NCBI GenBank assembly: GCA_032173965.1
Contig: JAVUNC010000005.1
Span: forward strand, 44,378,501 to 44,442,500
Source of the DNA: Sitta carolinensis
Lineage: Eukaryota > Chordata > Aves > Passeriformes > Sittidae
DNA: 64,000 bases
Direction of reading: 5' to 3'
The notes under the pieces are model-generated. The model saw only the letters and a program-made list of their open reading frames with translations. It ran no database searches and was not told where the DNA came from. This document shows, in pieces, positions 51,668 to 63,072 of the stretch (its first letter is position 1; every line of letters starts with the position of its first letter). The translations under genes were made by a program, and so were the position numbers.

Positions 51668-54600
51668 GAGTTTAAAATGCCATTCTTGATAATTCTCTAT
51701 ATGCACAATTTTTCTTTGTTCCTCTTTTTTGTTCCTTTTCTTTTTTTTTTCTGCTTAGAAGCTTTGTTATCTGGGTCTTTAGTTCTTCCTGCTCCTTTCA
51801 TATCTTAGCTACTCTTTCAGCAAGAGTTTATGGCCTGTGAGCCAATTGCCTTTTTCTTGTTTAATTATGGAAGTTGAAGGCCACTTTGTCTGCCCTGAGT
51901 GCTTAATTGAAGGAGGACCATGCTTGCTTTTTTGTTCCTGCCTAGTTTGCCAAGAGTATGGTGCACTGCACAGAAGGGACAACAGCTTCTTTGGTGATTT
52001 CCTTTTAACTAGCATCCTGAAGTAAAAGAGGGAGCCAATAAAGAGATTATAGCACTCTGTCCCTTATTTAGGAAGGATTGTGATGGCCTAGTCCAGGTTA
52101 AGTGCATGTAGAATGTTCTTCAGTTTATCTTTTACTTTGGTAGAAGATATGGAAAACACCTTTTTTAAGGAGTTCACTTAACATATCCTATGGTTCTCTT
52201 TTTCCCCACACTAAAAGTGGGAGAGGGTTATATTCACAAAACAATCCCCTTCTTTCTCTTCTTTCATCACTAAGTGATATTTTTCTTGTTAATTTATTTT
52301 GAAAGAATTATATGTGTGGTCACTGCAAGCTGATTTGTCCTTTTATATACCATTCCTATAAATCAGCCAGAATGTGACTTTGAACAATAATTATCTCTAT
52401 TCAAGTTTTATTATTTATTTGCCTTTGCTTTGTATACTGGCCCAATTTGATATCTGAATGAGTCATTGTTTTATGGAAGGCATGTCTTTAAAATTATTCA
52501 ATACAGCGATAAGATTTCTAAGCAGTGAATTTGAATTACTCTTTGAGTATTTATGCAAAAATTACAATCAGACACTCAAATTCTACCCTGAGATACTTGC
52601 TAAATTGGTAGCAATTTGAACTTGGCTCTGACTTTTCAGAACATGCAGCTCTTATGACTGAGTCATGAAGGGTGAACTGTCATATATCAAAGCTTAATTA
52701 TTGCTTAAGTTTTTCCTTCAATCATTCTCTGATTTGCTCATACTAAAGGAAAAGTATTTCCTGTTGTGATGTCTTTTATTTTCTCAAGAACAGATCTAAT
52801 GATGCCAAAGGAATCTGTGGTTGCAGTTTAGTGTCAGAATAAAATAATAATAAAAAAAAAGTGATAATTAAGTTATGCTATGAATATTGGTTATAAATGA
52901 TGTTGTCTCATGTAAGCGCTTGGGACTTCTGTTGTCTTTTTCTTTTTAATGCATCATTTTTTCACAATATTGGAAGCCTGGCCATGTGCAGAGATTTTCT
53001 TATCTAAGGATACCAGCTGTTTACCAGGAGGATGAAACTAGTTGTTCCTCTCTCAAGCAATGCCTGTCACAAGGAGACAAAAATGTGTCTATGGTTTGAT
53101 TTGTTTTCATAATGACGAATGTAGTTTAGTTAGGAAATTGTTTATAAAAATAGAAACCAGGCTTTGAAAAGCAATTTGAAGATATGGTGTAGATCTGTTA
53201 TGATCATTTTAAGGCTACAGAAAATATTTCATTTACGTAGTTAATCTTTTCAGTGTCTAGCAATAATGTTAATGTGGGAAGCCAGTGTTGAGAGTAGGAT
53301 GCACGCTTGGCTGATATGCACCCAAATTGTATACTAACTACTTAATGCATTATTTCCATGGAATGATTACATAGAATGCAAATGTAATATAAAGCTGAGA
53401 CTTTAATCTTCTACAGAGTATACAAGTATCAGCACAGAGGAGCAGTAATCTCATTTAGGTTTTCTTCAAATAATGTTGTGAAGATTTTGACTCTTTTCTG
53501 GTTTAGAGGCATAAGCAACAATTTGAGAATCAGGATCTATCAGATTCAGGCTACCCTTGAACGATGCTTCAAATCCCAGCCTTGAAATATCTCAAAGTTT
53601 AGGCTGAAAGAAATATTCCTTGTATCAAGGGAGTATGAGCCAGACAGGAACTGGGCTGGGTGTCATGCTATTCCTCCACTCCTTCATGTGACCAAATTAA
53701 GGAAACATCCTCTCTGTAGCTATGGAAGAACTCTCTACCTGTTGATATTAGCTGGTGTTTATTTTACAAAATGTATGCACATTTCTTAGATAGACCAGTT
53801 ACTTCAAATTTGTTCAAGGCTTTGATAATGTTCTCAGCACTCTCCTGCCTTCTTTGGAAGTTCTTCTACCAAATGTGGAAATTGAGCCAGTGGCATTTAA
53901 ACAAACAAACAAGTATATGAGAAAAGTAAAATTATCTTGGTCTTAAATGTGTTCTTTTGTCTTTTAGCATGCTAGAATTATAAACTTTCAAGTTCTCTTG
54001 GTTCAGTTTTATGTTTATACACTCATTTCTGTTGTTATTTTGCTCTCTTGACAAACGTAAGACAGAGGCAAGGGCTGCACCGACAGTAGCCCAAGGAGGT
54101 AGCAAGTATATTTTAGCATGAGACTTGCTTCCTGTGATTTTGTCTAATCAAAATCAGTATGGAAATGCTGGTCTCCACTTTCAGTTTTATTAGTCCACAT
54201 AAAACTTCACCATTTCACCTCTTTGCTTGACATATTTCATGGTTGTGGCATAAATGAGTCCATATCTTTAACAGAAGAAAGTGTTGTAGATTATAAAAGA
54301 TTCAGTTTTAATTAGGAAAAAAACCCAGATATTTCCTTCTTGCTTCTACATCCTAAGTATGTTTGAATACATTAACACAAATATCACTTTACTTTAGCTG
54401 AAGAGACCAACAGAAGTCTACAAGTTCTTTTCAGACTGAGTCTCATTTTTTGGAGACCCAAGACTTTGTCAGGTCTCTGCACTTCTCAGGTGCTGCAATA
54501 CCAGTTTTCAAGGCACTGTTTTGGGATATTTGGATACAATTGTTGGACATGTAGGACCTGGGATGCCTCATGGGTTTTTTTATTTGTTTGTTTCAAATTC

Positions 54601-57600
54601 TACAGTATTCTTTTGCCATGCTGAATACAAGTCTTCTTTGGGAGATGGGAGGAGCTGCAGTTAGAATAAGAGGTAATCATCCATGTTTTACTGAACACTA
54701 GGTTTTGAAATCCTTCTACACAATTTCTTCTAAACATGTTGAAGAATTTAGTTAATCTTAACCATGTTTAGCTTTGCATGCAGGAGGAGATCTGGTTGTA
54801 CATAAAAGAATTTAAACAGAGTTGTCATATTAACATTTAAATCTTTACTTTCCGGCACAGCACCACTGTGGGTGTGTTACATAAATTGCCACAATGGAGT
54901 GTATTTCAGATCCTTCATCTCAGAGGCCATCTGTCACTGAAAGTGGCACATTCACCTGCCCATCACTTCTGCAGCAATGCGTGCCCTCAACAGGGCACGT
55001 CCCGATGAAGTTAACAACAGGAGAAGCTCTTCAAACAGCTGACTTTGGAAAGACTTAGTAATCAAGTCACTCTTTCAGATGGGAACAAACACCACAAACA
55101 GATTGTTCTTTCTGTGCAAGAGAACAACAAATGCTTTCTGTTTTGCTTCAGAAAAGAGCAAACTAGTTCCCTGAAGGATATTTTTCTACTCAGTAGAATC
55201 CAACATTGCTTTTGTGAGCTCTTCTCTACTGTCTCTGACCCTTGACAGGTAATCACAGACTTCTAAATAAGAAAAGTTATCCTTAAGTCCTTGAACGAAT
55301 CTAGACAGGATTCAACATTTTTATGATTGTTAATACTTATATATTTCTCTCCATTTTCTTTCTGCCTTTTTATTTCCTTTAACTTGATGAATTGAAGTAA
55401 GACAGGCATGATATTGGCCATTTTTAATACTATTTGTCTGGAGTGTTTTTTGGTTTGAGAATATGTATGCATTTCTGTATTTGCCTAACTTTTCCTTGTT
55501 CTGTGTTTGATGCAAACTGTGAAAATTGTTGAAGGAGGAACTTGACAGCATGGATGTGTGCTCACAATTTGCTCAAAGAATTTCAACTATGGGTCAGAGA
55601 TTTTTCTTTCTAATCAGTGACAATGTACATAACCTTTCTGTCTTCTGTAAATGTTCCTGTCTGTAAAATGAGGTTTTACTTGCCTGCCTCACAGGCGTGT
55701 TGAAGCTTAATTAGCAGAGGTAATAAATGCTAAGTATTATTTAAAAAGATCTATTGCTCCCTAAAATGATCAAGTTTGGATCTTAATTCATAGCTTTATG
55801 AGCTAGGGTTCAGTATTGACTGCCTTAGATTGTCACAAAGCCTCTCCTGAATTTAATAAGGATTTAACAAAATAACTCTTGAAAATACTTATGATTCTCC
55901 TTAATAAAAAGCTAACTTGTACTTGCATAAAACTCATAGATCTGTGCACATTATCAGAATTTTCTTGAATGACAGTCTTTGAAATGCAAATGTTGTACAG
56001 GTCCTCCTCATCTGAAGAATATATGGTTGTTATTGTATTACCACATGTAAAATGTTTTTCTGTAGATATTTTCTAAAATTATTTTATTCAGACTCCAGTA
56101 TACAGAAAGAACATAATTTAAAAATCACATTCATGTGACACTCTTTCAACCGTTCATAAGTAAAAACAAATTACACAGTGGAAATGGATTCTATTTTTCT
56201 AAGCTGGGAGAGAAAAGAGTAAAATACTGGAGTTTTGGGTGCCTGGACTTGTGCCTCATCCTGTTTAATTCCTTTCTCAGCATTCCTTGGAAGACAATCA
56301 ATGAATTTTTTTTTCTCTTATTGTTTCAAACCTGGTCAAAGAGGTTATATTTTTAATTTTTTAAAAATTATATATCAGATGTATTTCTGTAAAATTCTAT
56401 CAGTAAAGTTAAAATATGCAGCATAACCCCAAGGAACAATATGTGTTCTGCAAAATTTGAAGAATAATAAGAGGAGCTTCTAAAGACACTTTTTCTATTG
56501 TAAAGTTAGCTCTGTGTGTGTTTTGAATGTGATTTTCCTTTTTCTGCTCTTGCACTTTTTCTTGAGGCCACTTCTTACTATTGTGGTATCTAAGTACAAT
56601 TACCCTTACTTGAATCAGGGATTCTGAGAAAGTTCCTCCCATTAATTCATCTAGTCTAGACGTTGTCTAAAGCTCCAGGATGAAAATGTGGTTGCAAGTG
56701 TCATTCTTTTTCTACAATGTAAGCTTCTTTGGTAGTATTAAAAACCATCTCTTCCTTGGGGTTCATTTCAAGGCTCTGGGATTCTGTCAGAAGCTAAGAA
56801 GCATAGTAAAACTTGTTTCAATGTCGTTTTTTCATGGTTAGGAACATTTTTGAACTTGCCAGTGTAAATACACAAGAAGATATAGAAAACAATAAAATAA
56901 ACTCCACCACAGCTCCTGTCATATTAATCCTTCAAACAATAGTTTAAGGTGTACTTGCTGATGTGCCAAAAATCGTGGTGGTGGTTGTTGTTTTCAGTGC
57001 ATGCATTGAAGTAACTTTAGATAGTTGCATTCACAGTTGTGATAGATGATGTACAGAAGTGGTCATGTATAAGCTCACACACATGTTCAAGCAGACATGG
57101 CTTAAAAGGGATTTATCTCTTTGTGGTTAGTTGTTGATTTCCAAAGATAAGAAGGCGCCCTTGCACACTGGTGCAGTTTTAGGTACAACAGTAAGCAAAG
57201 CAATCATGTTACTTGTGTTCTAGAAAATATTTGCAATGTCTTTTTATGATGGAGAATGAAGTACATTCAAGGATTTTCTGAGTAGCACAGTTCTCTCTCC
57301 ATCTCTTTGAAGGGGAAAATCTGTGAGCAAATTTTCTGCTAAACTGTCATAAGCAGTTAGTTATATCTTTGATTTATAGCTGTTGCTCTTCTGGATGCAT
57401 CTGATGCTTTCACTCATTAAGGAAGATTTCCAGCAAATGGTTTTATATCTGCATATTTGTCAAGTTGAGATGTCACTGAAAACAAAGCAGCAAAGCACTT
57501 CTGTATTCTCTAACACTGACCCAAATGAAGTAAGTGTTTAACTTTAGGACCTTTAAACTGGCTCTGAATGACTGGTCTGATAGTTCATGCTGCACATCCT

Positions 57601-57904
57601 GTACTTTGTTATTTCTTTTCTTGTTTGGATGCAAGTGACTTCTTAGATTTCACTTACTGTACAGGAGCAATATCTTTGTGATCCTAAAGATAGTCTAAAA
57701 GGCTGCCTTGTTTTTCTTTCTAAATATACATTTAAAGATCTCAGTGGAGATTTTTAGTTGTCTTTCTCAGGAAATGATGGATACCTTAGACAAGGAATTC
57801 CTGATGCTACTGGCATTGGTTCTGACAGATAGAAAATATGCTACTGGCTTCTCATGCTGGTGGGTAAATAAATGAGGAGTTCATTTGGGCAAGAGGAAAT
57901 AGAA
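51668..57904. other. Gene-free AT-rich stretch
   Basis: About 6.2 kb without a recognisable gene or repeat family. It contains an A-rich tract at about 52843-52860 and an (AAAC)n short tract at about 53900-53911. Frames at 51809-52025 and 55045-55551 lie on both strands over the same bases and have no family features. Confidence 0.6.
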
Positions 57905-58151
57905 GGAAAATGCATCAAGAGAAGTTCAGAGTTAGCACTAGGAAAAGCTTTCTCACCCAGGGGCTGTTTGATCCCTGGAATGGGCTTCCCTGAGAAGCTG
58001 TCATAGCACCAAGCCTGACAGAGTTCAAGGAACATTTGGATGAAGCTCTTACTCATATAATTTAGTTATAGGTAGTCAGTCCTCTGAGGAGCAGTGAGTT
58101 GGATTCGGTGATCCTTATGAGTCCATTCCAACTTGAGATAGTCTATGATTT
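57905..58151 (+). mobile_element. CR1 LINE 3'-end fragment
   Basis: From about GAAGTTCAGAGTTAGCAC onward the sequence follows the CR1 3' tail. It reads GGAAAAGCTTTCTCACCCAG, TGGAATGGGCTTCCCTGAGA, GACAGAGTTCAAGGAACATT and TTGGATTCGGTGATCCTTAT, and ends in CCATTCCAACTTGAGATAGTCTATGATTT. The end carries a single decayed terminal repeat. About 250 bp survive, without coding sequence. The left edge is approximate. The subfamily appears shared with the minus-strand copy at 41966-42169. Confidence 0.9.
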
Positions 58152-59702
58152 AAGGCTGCAGAGTTTTTGACTGATTGAAGTAGGACTGCAAGCTTTAAAA
58201 TATTTTGTATTTCATGCCTCACAGTAGGTTGCAGATTTTCAGTATTTGATTAAGCACACTTTGTGTGGAGGACGGTTTTGGAAAATCAGTCAAAGTAGCA
58301 AATTGCTTTCCCCAGAAGGAAAAATTAAGAAAACACTATATGAGTGAAACAAAGGATGCTTCTTTTATCTTTTAAAGGAGAACATGATCCCTCCCAATGT
58401 GTCCAGGAAAAGTACTTTTAATTTCTTTTGTGTGTAGTTTTCAGGCTGATAAACCTATAGTTATACAGCCTATTTCTTTAACTATGTACTCTACTCCCCT
58501 GCCCCTTCCCACTCTAATCTGGAGGATGAAAAAAATGTGTCTCGTTGCTGAAGGACTATTGAGGAAGGGGAATTCTCTAGTTTTGCTTTCTTTTACTATG
58601 AATTTTAATGAATAAATGTGACATCTGCAAATAGGCACTACTGCCTAAGCTAAAGACAAACAGTGTCTGCGTGATGTCTACCTGCAGAGTGTGACAGGAG
58701 GAAGGATTGTCACACTCTGAGCTTGACCCATTTTCCTTATTTGATGAAGAGAATGAGTGAATGTCCTGGATGCCCGACAGCTGTATGACTTAAGAATCAT
58801 TTATATTAAAAGAGATTTAACTAAAAGAGTATAGCAACAAATACTTACTTACTTTAGTTAGCACATTCCTGCTGTTTTTAAGAGTTTACTCTAAGGAGAA
58901 TATGCAGAGCTGTGTGCAAAGAAGCATGAAATGCTTTTTATAACATAGACTGTTAGTCAACTCTTCATTTCAAATACCCTGTTTAGTCTCTAACAGTTAA
59001 AAAGAAAACAACTTAGTTTGTGTTTTCCTTCTAAAAAAGTAATTTCCTGAGGGTAACTTGGCTTAGGGAAAGACTGGGGATAAATTCAACAATTTCATAA
59101 AATCCCCAGAAAGAAAGTCGCCTTTTGAAACTTGCAGAAACCATTTGCACATCTTATATATGTAAAGTTTGGAAATAAAATACTGTGAGAACATGATATA
59201 GTGTTTTTAGGTAGGACAAAACCAAACTTCAAAGATTTTTATTTTGTAAAAGATAAATTTCTTATCCTTACCCCTTCAGAGAAAAAGATTTTCTTATTTC
59301 TTTTTATTGATGAGTTATTTTTAAGGATCTGAATTTCCCTCTTGTTTCATAGAAATTCTCCTCGGTGATTCAGGTTTGTGCTGAGGTATGTGTGCATAGG
59401 ATTTAAAAATAACTATAGTGTTTAAAATAGGGAGCATGAGAAGTCATAATCCCATTGGAAAGTCAGGGTTCTACTCACTAAAGTTTATCATGGGTTATTA
59501 TTTTTTCCCAATGCTTGAAAAATCTGCACACTGACAGTATTTATCATTGTGAGTCAGATAATGTTGATTACTTGAACACGGTGCTTAATATGTTCATTAA
59601 ATGGTCCTTGGGAGAGTTCTGGAGGAAAATAAATATGAAGTGTAGGTTCGGCTTCTGTCAGGTTTGCTACAATGGACAGTTTGGTGTCTGCTTGCTGAGG
59701 GT
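58152..59702. other. Gene-free AT-rich stretch
   Basis: Nothing recognised beyond short chance frames under 75 codons. There is no microsatellite of note. Confidence 0.6.
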
Positions 59703-59760
59703 AACAGGACCTTAGGGAGCTCATCTAGCCCACCCTCATGTCCCAGGGCAGCAACAGCTG
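59703..59760 (-). mobile_element. Possible very decayed CR1 remnant
   Basis: ACAGGACCTTAGGGAGCTCA followed by TCTAGCCCACCCTCATG resembles the minus-strand CR1 tail wording (GGACCTT...GAGGTCATCTAGTCCAACCCCC). The terminal repeat is absent and the resemblance fades after about 50 bp, so chance similarity is a real alternative. Confidence 0.35.
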
Positions 59761-61129
59761 TTTCTGCATCTTTCTGAAAACTGCTACATCTCTCTGTAAA
59801 AATTTTGGCCAGGACCACTTGTATTTCAGTAATCAACATAATCTCAGTAATTCTCAGCTTTTTTTTAACAATTAGTCCTTCACTTAGACTTGGCTGCAAA
59901 TTCTTTTTTCCAATAAACTTTATCATAAGTACTAACATATTTTATGCTCACAGTTAGTGCCTATTTAGTGGCTGTGGATCCCTATTGATTTTAATATTCT
60001 AAAAGCAAAAGTCAGTTGTATAATTCACTGTATAAATAGATGACAATAAAATAGGGAGCTTGGTAGCTTTCTGTAGATAATCTGTTTGGAAATAAATAAT
60101 TAAGTGTCATAAATGCATCCAAAAGGAAGTTGTCTGGTTTTTCTCTTTATTTTTTTCCCTCTACATTAAAATGTCTCGTGAACCCTACTGTTTTCTGTAG
60201 GGTTTTAAGATATATGTCCATGCGAATTTTACACTAACTTTTCCATTTTTGTATGAAAGCAAGGAAACTCATTATTTTTATAGTCACCTGGAAAATTTCC
60301 AACTCAAAAGGTTTTTGTAGTATATTTATCTTTACATGATAGCTCAGTATTTTGAATAAGATAGACCATTTCTGACTCACAAGTACAGAAACTCATGAGA
60401 GTGAAGGAAATGGCTGGGGTTAACCACACACCTAGTTTCTACTAAGCTGGGTGAAGGAGGGGTAGGGAAATACTATGCTTGCATTCTGCCATCTAAAGAC
60501 TACGTTTTTAAAGGAATGCTAACTGAATAGAGGTGTTTACTTAGCTGAGTTCTGTTTTGTTGAGAAGATGATGGTCTCATTTATTTAGTGAGGGTTAAAC
60601 AGAAACTAATCCTTTAGGCTTGCTTTGAAAGGTGGTTATCTTTCCAGAAAGAGAGTATTGTTTGCTTTGCCAGAAACAGTGTAAATCTTCCTTAAATCGT
60701 CATGTTCTGTAAAAGAATAAACTTCTTAGAGGAAGAATATCATTGGCAAAAGCAATGTCTTTAGAAGCTTCCAAAAAATTTATGAATGTGTTTTTATTTG
60801 CATCTAACAAGAATAAGCACTTTGCTTGATGTAGGCTCTATTAAAACTTTTTGTGAAGAAAGTAATTTTTTTGTGTACAAGTGCTCTAATAGAAGTATCA
60901 TACTTTATGGGAAATGGTTGGCTCAAGTTAATTACATTTATTCAAACGAAATACACTTCTACTGTGCTCTTCAGGACAAGCAGAGAAAATGCCCAAAACC
61001 TTTTTCAGCCAGTATTTATCTATTTCAATTATTTTTGACAGTTTGTGTTGCATGTGTGCTTTAGCTACAGTGCCTTTATATCGACAGTTGGTAGCACAAG
61101 CCTTTTAAAGCACAAAGGGTAGCAGTACT
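59761..61129. other. Gene-free AT-rich stretch
   Basis: Two overlapping plus-strand frames at 60786-61064 (92 codons) and 60853-61038 have strongly AT-driven codon content and no domain features. Nothing else is recognised. Confidence 0.6.
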
Positions 61130-61208
61130 TCAGCCAATCTGTGATAAAAGGGAAAAAATGAAATCACTATGGAAACTGCAGGAAGAATCTAAAAGCTTTC
61201 TTTATAAA
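61130..61208 (+). promoter_or_regulatory. Possible promoter: CCAAT, GATA, TATAAA
   Basis: A CCAAT box at 61134-61138 is followed by TGATAA (GATA-type) at 61142-61147 and by TATAAA at 61203-61208. The CCAAT-to-TATA distance is about 65 bp, typical of a classical RNA polymerase II promoter. That would place a start site near 61235. The downstream sequence keeps CpGs unusually well. Each motif is short and expected often in AT-rich DNA, so the argument rests on their order and spacing only. Confidence 0.2.
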
Positions 61209-61209
61209 G

Positions 61210-62015
61210 TAAACGTCTGATGTTTGTGACTGCGGGGGTAAAAATTCATAAATCTGTACGATGCTATCATCTCTGATTTGTTATCGCAGCAAATGCCAAG
61301 TCTAAGCAGTCTGACCTTAGCCTTATTAAGTGCTTTCTTTTCAGATACAGTTATTATTTGACAATAGAGAGACTGCAGTGCTGCAAGGGGGAAAACTAAT
61401 ATATTTAAAATGTGTGTGTGTGTGTGTGTGTGTGTCTAAGTGCGTCTGTGTGCGTGTGTATATATAACTATCCATCTTTTTTACCCTGCGAAGCTTACAG
61501 AGTTGAGAGCGCCGAGTGTGGGAACTCAGGGACTACTATTCTGAGCACAATTGAGAAAACTATGTTTCGTCCCATCGCATGTGCTTGTCTTTGATCTCAA
61601 ATTGAAAATCTCTCAGCCTCTTCCTCCAATCCAAAAGCAAATAAATACTGAGAGAAAGAAACCTCTCTCCTCTCAGCACATAGGGCCTCCACAACCGAAA
61701 AATGAAGGTAGCTTTAAGAGCTCTGATGAACCTGTTTGGACAACAGACAGCAGAAAAAAATACCTGTCTTGGTGAAGGAGTTTAAGAACACTGCAGAGAT
61801 CATCAGACAATACAGAATATCTTGGCTCACACGGGCCATTCTCTTTATCTCAAAACAATACAAGCCAAGCTCCTCCATTCCTACAACTGAAGAGCTGCGG
61901 GAGCAGGAGGACAGTAACTAATGCAGCTTTTAAATATGAATCTCCTTGTCTTATTAAGGAAAAAAAAAGAAAAAGAAAGATAAATACATTCATTCAAAGC
62001 AAGGCAAGATAGCTG
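61210..62015 (+). other. CpG-retaining block, possible leader exon
   Basis: About fourteen CpGs fall between 61214 and 61900, against very few in flanking kilobases. The block ends with CTG|GTAAGTG, a good 5' splice-site match with the GT at 62016-62017. Short frames at 61551-61775 and 61736-61921 (61 codons, reading MDNRQQKKIPVLVKEF at its start) are open, but none continues to the donor site. If this is an exon it is a 5' untranslated or non-coding RNA exon. A (TG)n repeat interrupts it at 61411-61435. A conserved enhancer is the main alternative. Confidence 0.25.
61411..61461 (+). repeat. (TG)n microsatellite
   Basis: About 12 TG units at 61411-61434 are followed by an imperfect TG/CG-containing extension ending in TATATA. 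It is a typical vertebrate dinucleotide repeat, probably length-variable. Confidence 0.95.
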
Positions 62016-62903
62016 GTAAGTGTTTTTATTGTATTTGGCTGCTTGAGATGGAAGATTGTTTTTAGTCAAAAGTATCTGCTATAAACAAGATTTGAATGAG
62101 TGTGGGGCTTTTGTGAAGTTTTTTAGTTGTATAAAAATTTCATGCCTATTTTTTGCATCTACAACTTTGATATTTTTTGTATTTCTTTGTTTTGCTGTTG
62201 TGCTGTTATTAGTGTGCAAGCTTTCCAAATCTGATGTTTCAAGATACTCAAAAGAGTACTGTTGTTCCCAGGCTCTTGGAATACAAACATGCCCATGAGT
62301 AATACATATATATATATATTATATATATATATATATACAAAACCAGGCTTTAATATTTTAGTATGGCAGTTTTCGAATATACTGATAATGACCCAAGCCA
62401 GACAAGTATTTTCTGTTTTAAGCTCTCAAAACAGTGTGAATGCTTTAACTCTTATTGAATAAGTTTATATATGAAGATTTAATCCATTACAGCTGACAGC
62501 ATAAAGTTATTTGGCTAAAAATGTGAGAGGCCAGAAGAATTCTTGATTATATTCAGATTTCACTGTACATTGGTGAATGCTACTATAGAGTGTGCTTGTG
62601 TTATTAACTGAGAGATTCCAGGTTAACAGAAGAAAAACAGAGACAATATAATTCTGTCAGGAGCAGGTCAGTCTTTCAGTAATAAATATAACTCTAAGAA
62701 AATATACAGTTTGACTTATTGGCTTTGTTGCAGCTTTTTATACATACAATGAAAACCAATTATCTGTGGAGGAAATTTGACTTTGTGGAATGGAATTAAA
62801 TTGCTTTTTAAAGGCTTGCTTAAACAGCACTTGCTGGAGGGAAGTCCAATAACATTTTTTAGCTCTGAATCGTAATGACTTTGCTATATTAATAAATCAG
62901 GTT
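62016..62903. other. Spacer with a TA microsatellite
   Basis: If the flanking exon candidates are real, this would be an intron of about 890 bp. It contains the TA array at 62305-62337. I see no other feature. Confidence 0.5.
62305..62337. repeat. (TA)n microsatellite, self-complementary
   Basis: About 16 alternating TA units are broken once by TT near 62320. The array is self-complementary and can extrude a cruciform. Confidence 0.95.
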
Positions 62904-63072
62904 ATGTTCTGGCTTTTATCAAAAGATTCCAAGGAAGAAAACTACCCACGGCAGCCTGAAGCAGCAGGGACAGTCCTGACTTGCCTTTCTCCATCCAACT
63001 ACACTACTTCTAAAAGTGTCCCTTCAAAAAACAACAACTCCCAGGGATCAGTGCTTAAAATGGTAGGTCCAA
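62904..63072 (+). CDS. Candidate coding exon, unrecognised
   Basis: The frame starting at ATG 62904 reads through residues such as KDSKEENYPRQPEAAG and SPSNYTTSKSVPSKNNNSQG. It then meets AAAATGGTAGGT, a plausible splice donor (GT near 63062-63063), before a stop at 63108. The composition (Ser, Asn, Lys, Pro, Glu) is that of a disordered linker exon and is less AT-driven than chance frames nearby. AG dinucleotides at 62899-62900 (AAATCAG) and near 62926 (ATCAAAAG) could be acceptors, although their pyrimidine tracts are weak. I do not recognise the protein. A chance frame of 68 codons is quite possible, so this is a suggestion to check, not a gene call. Confidence 0.2.
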
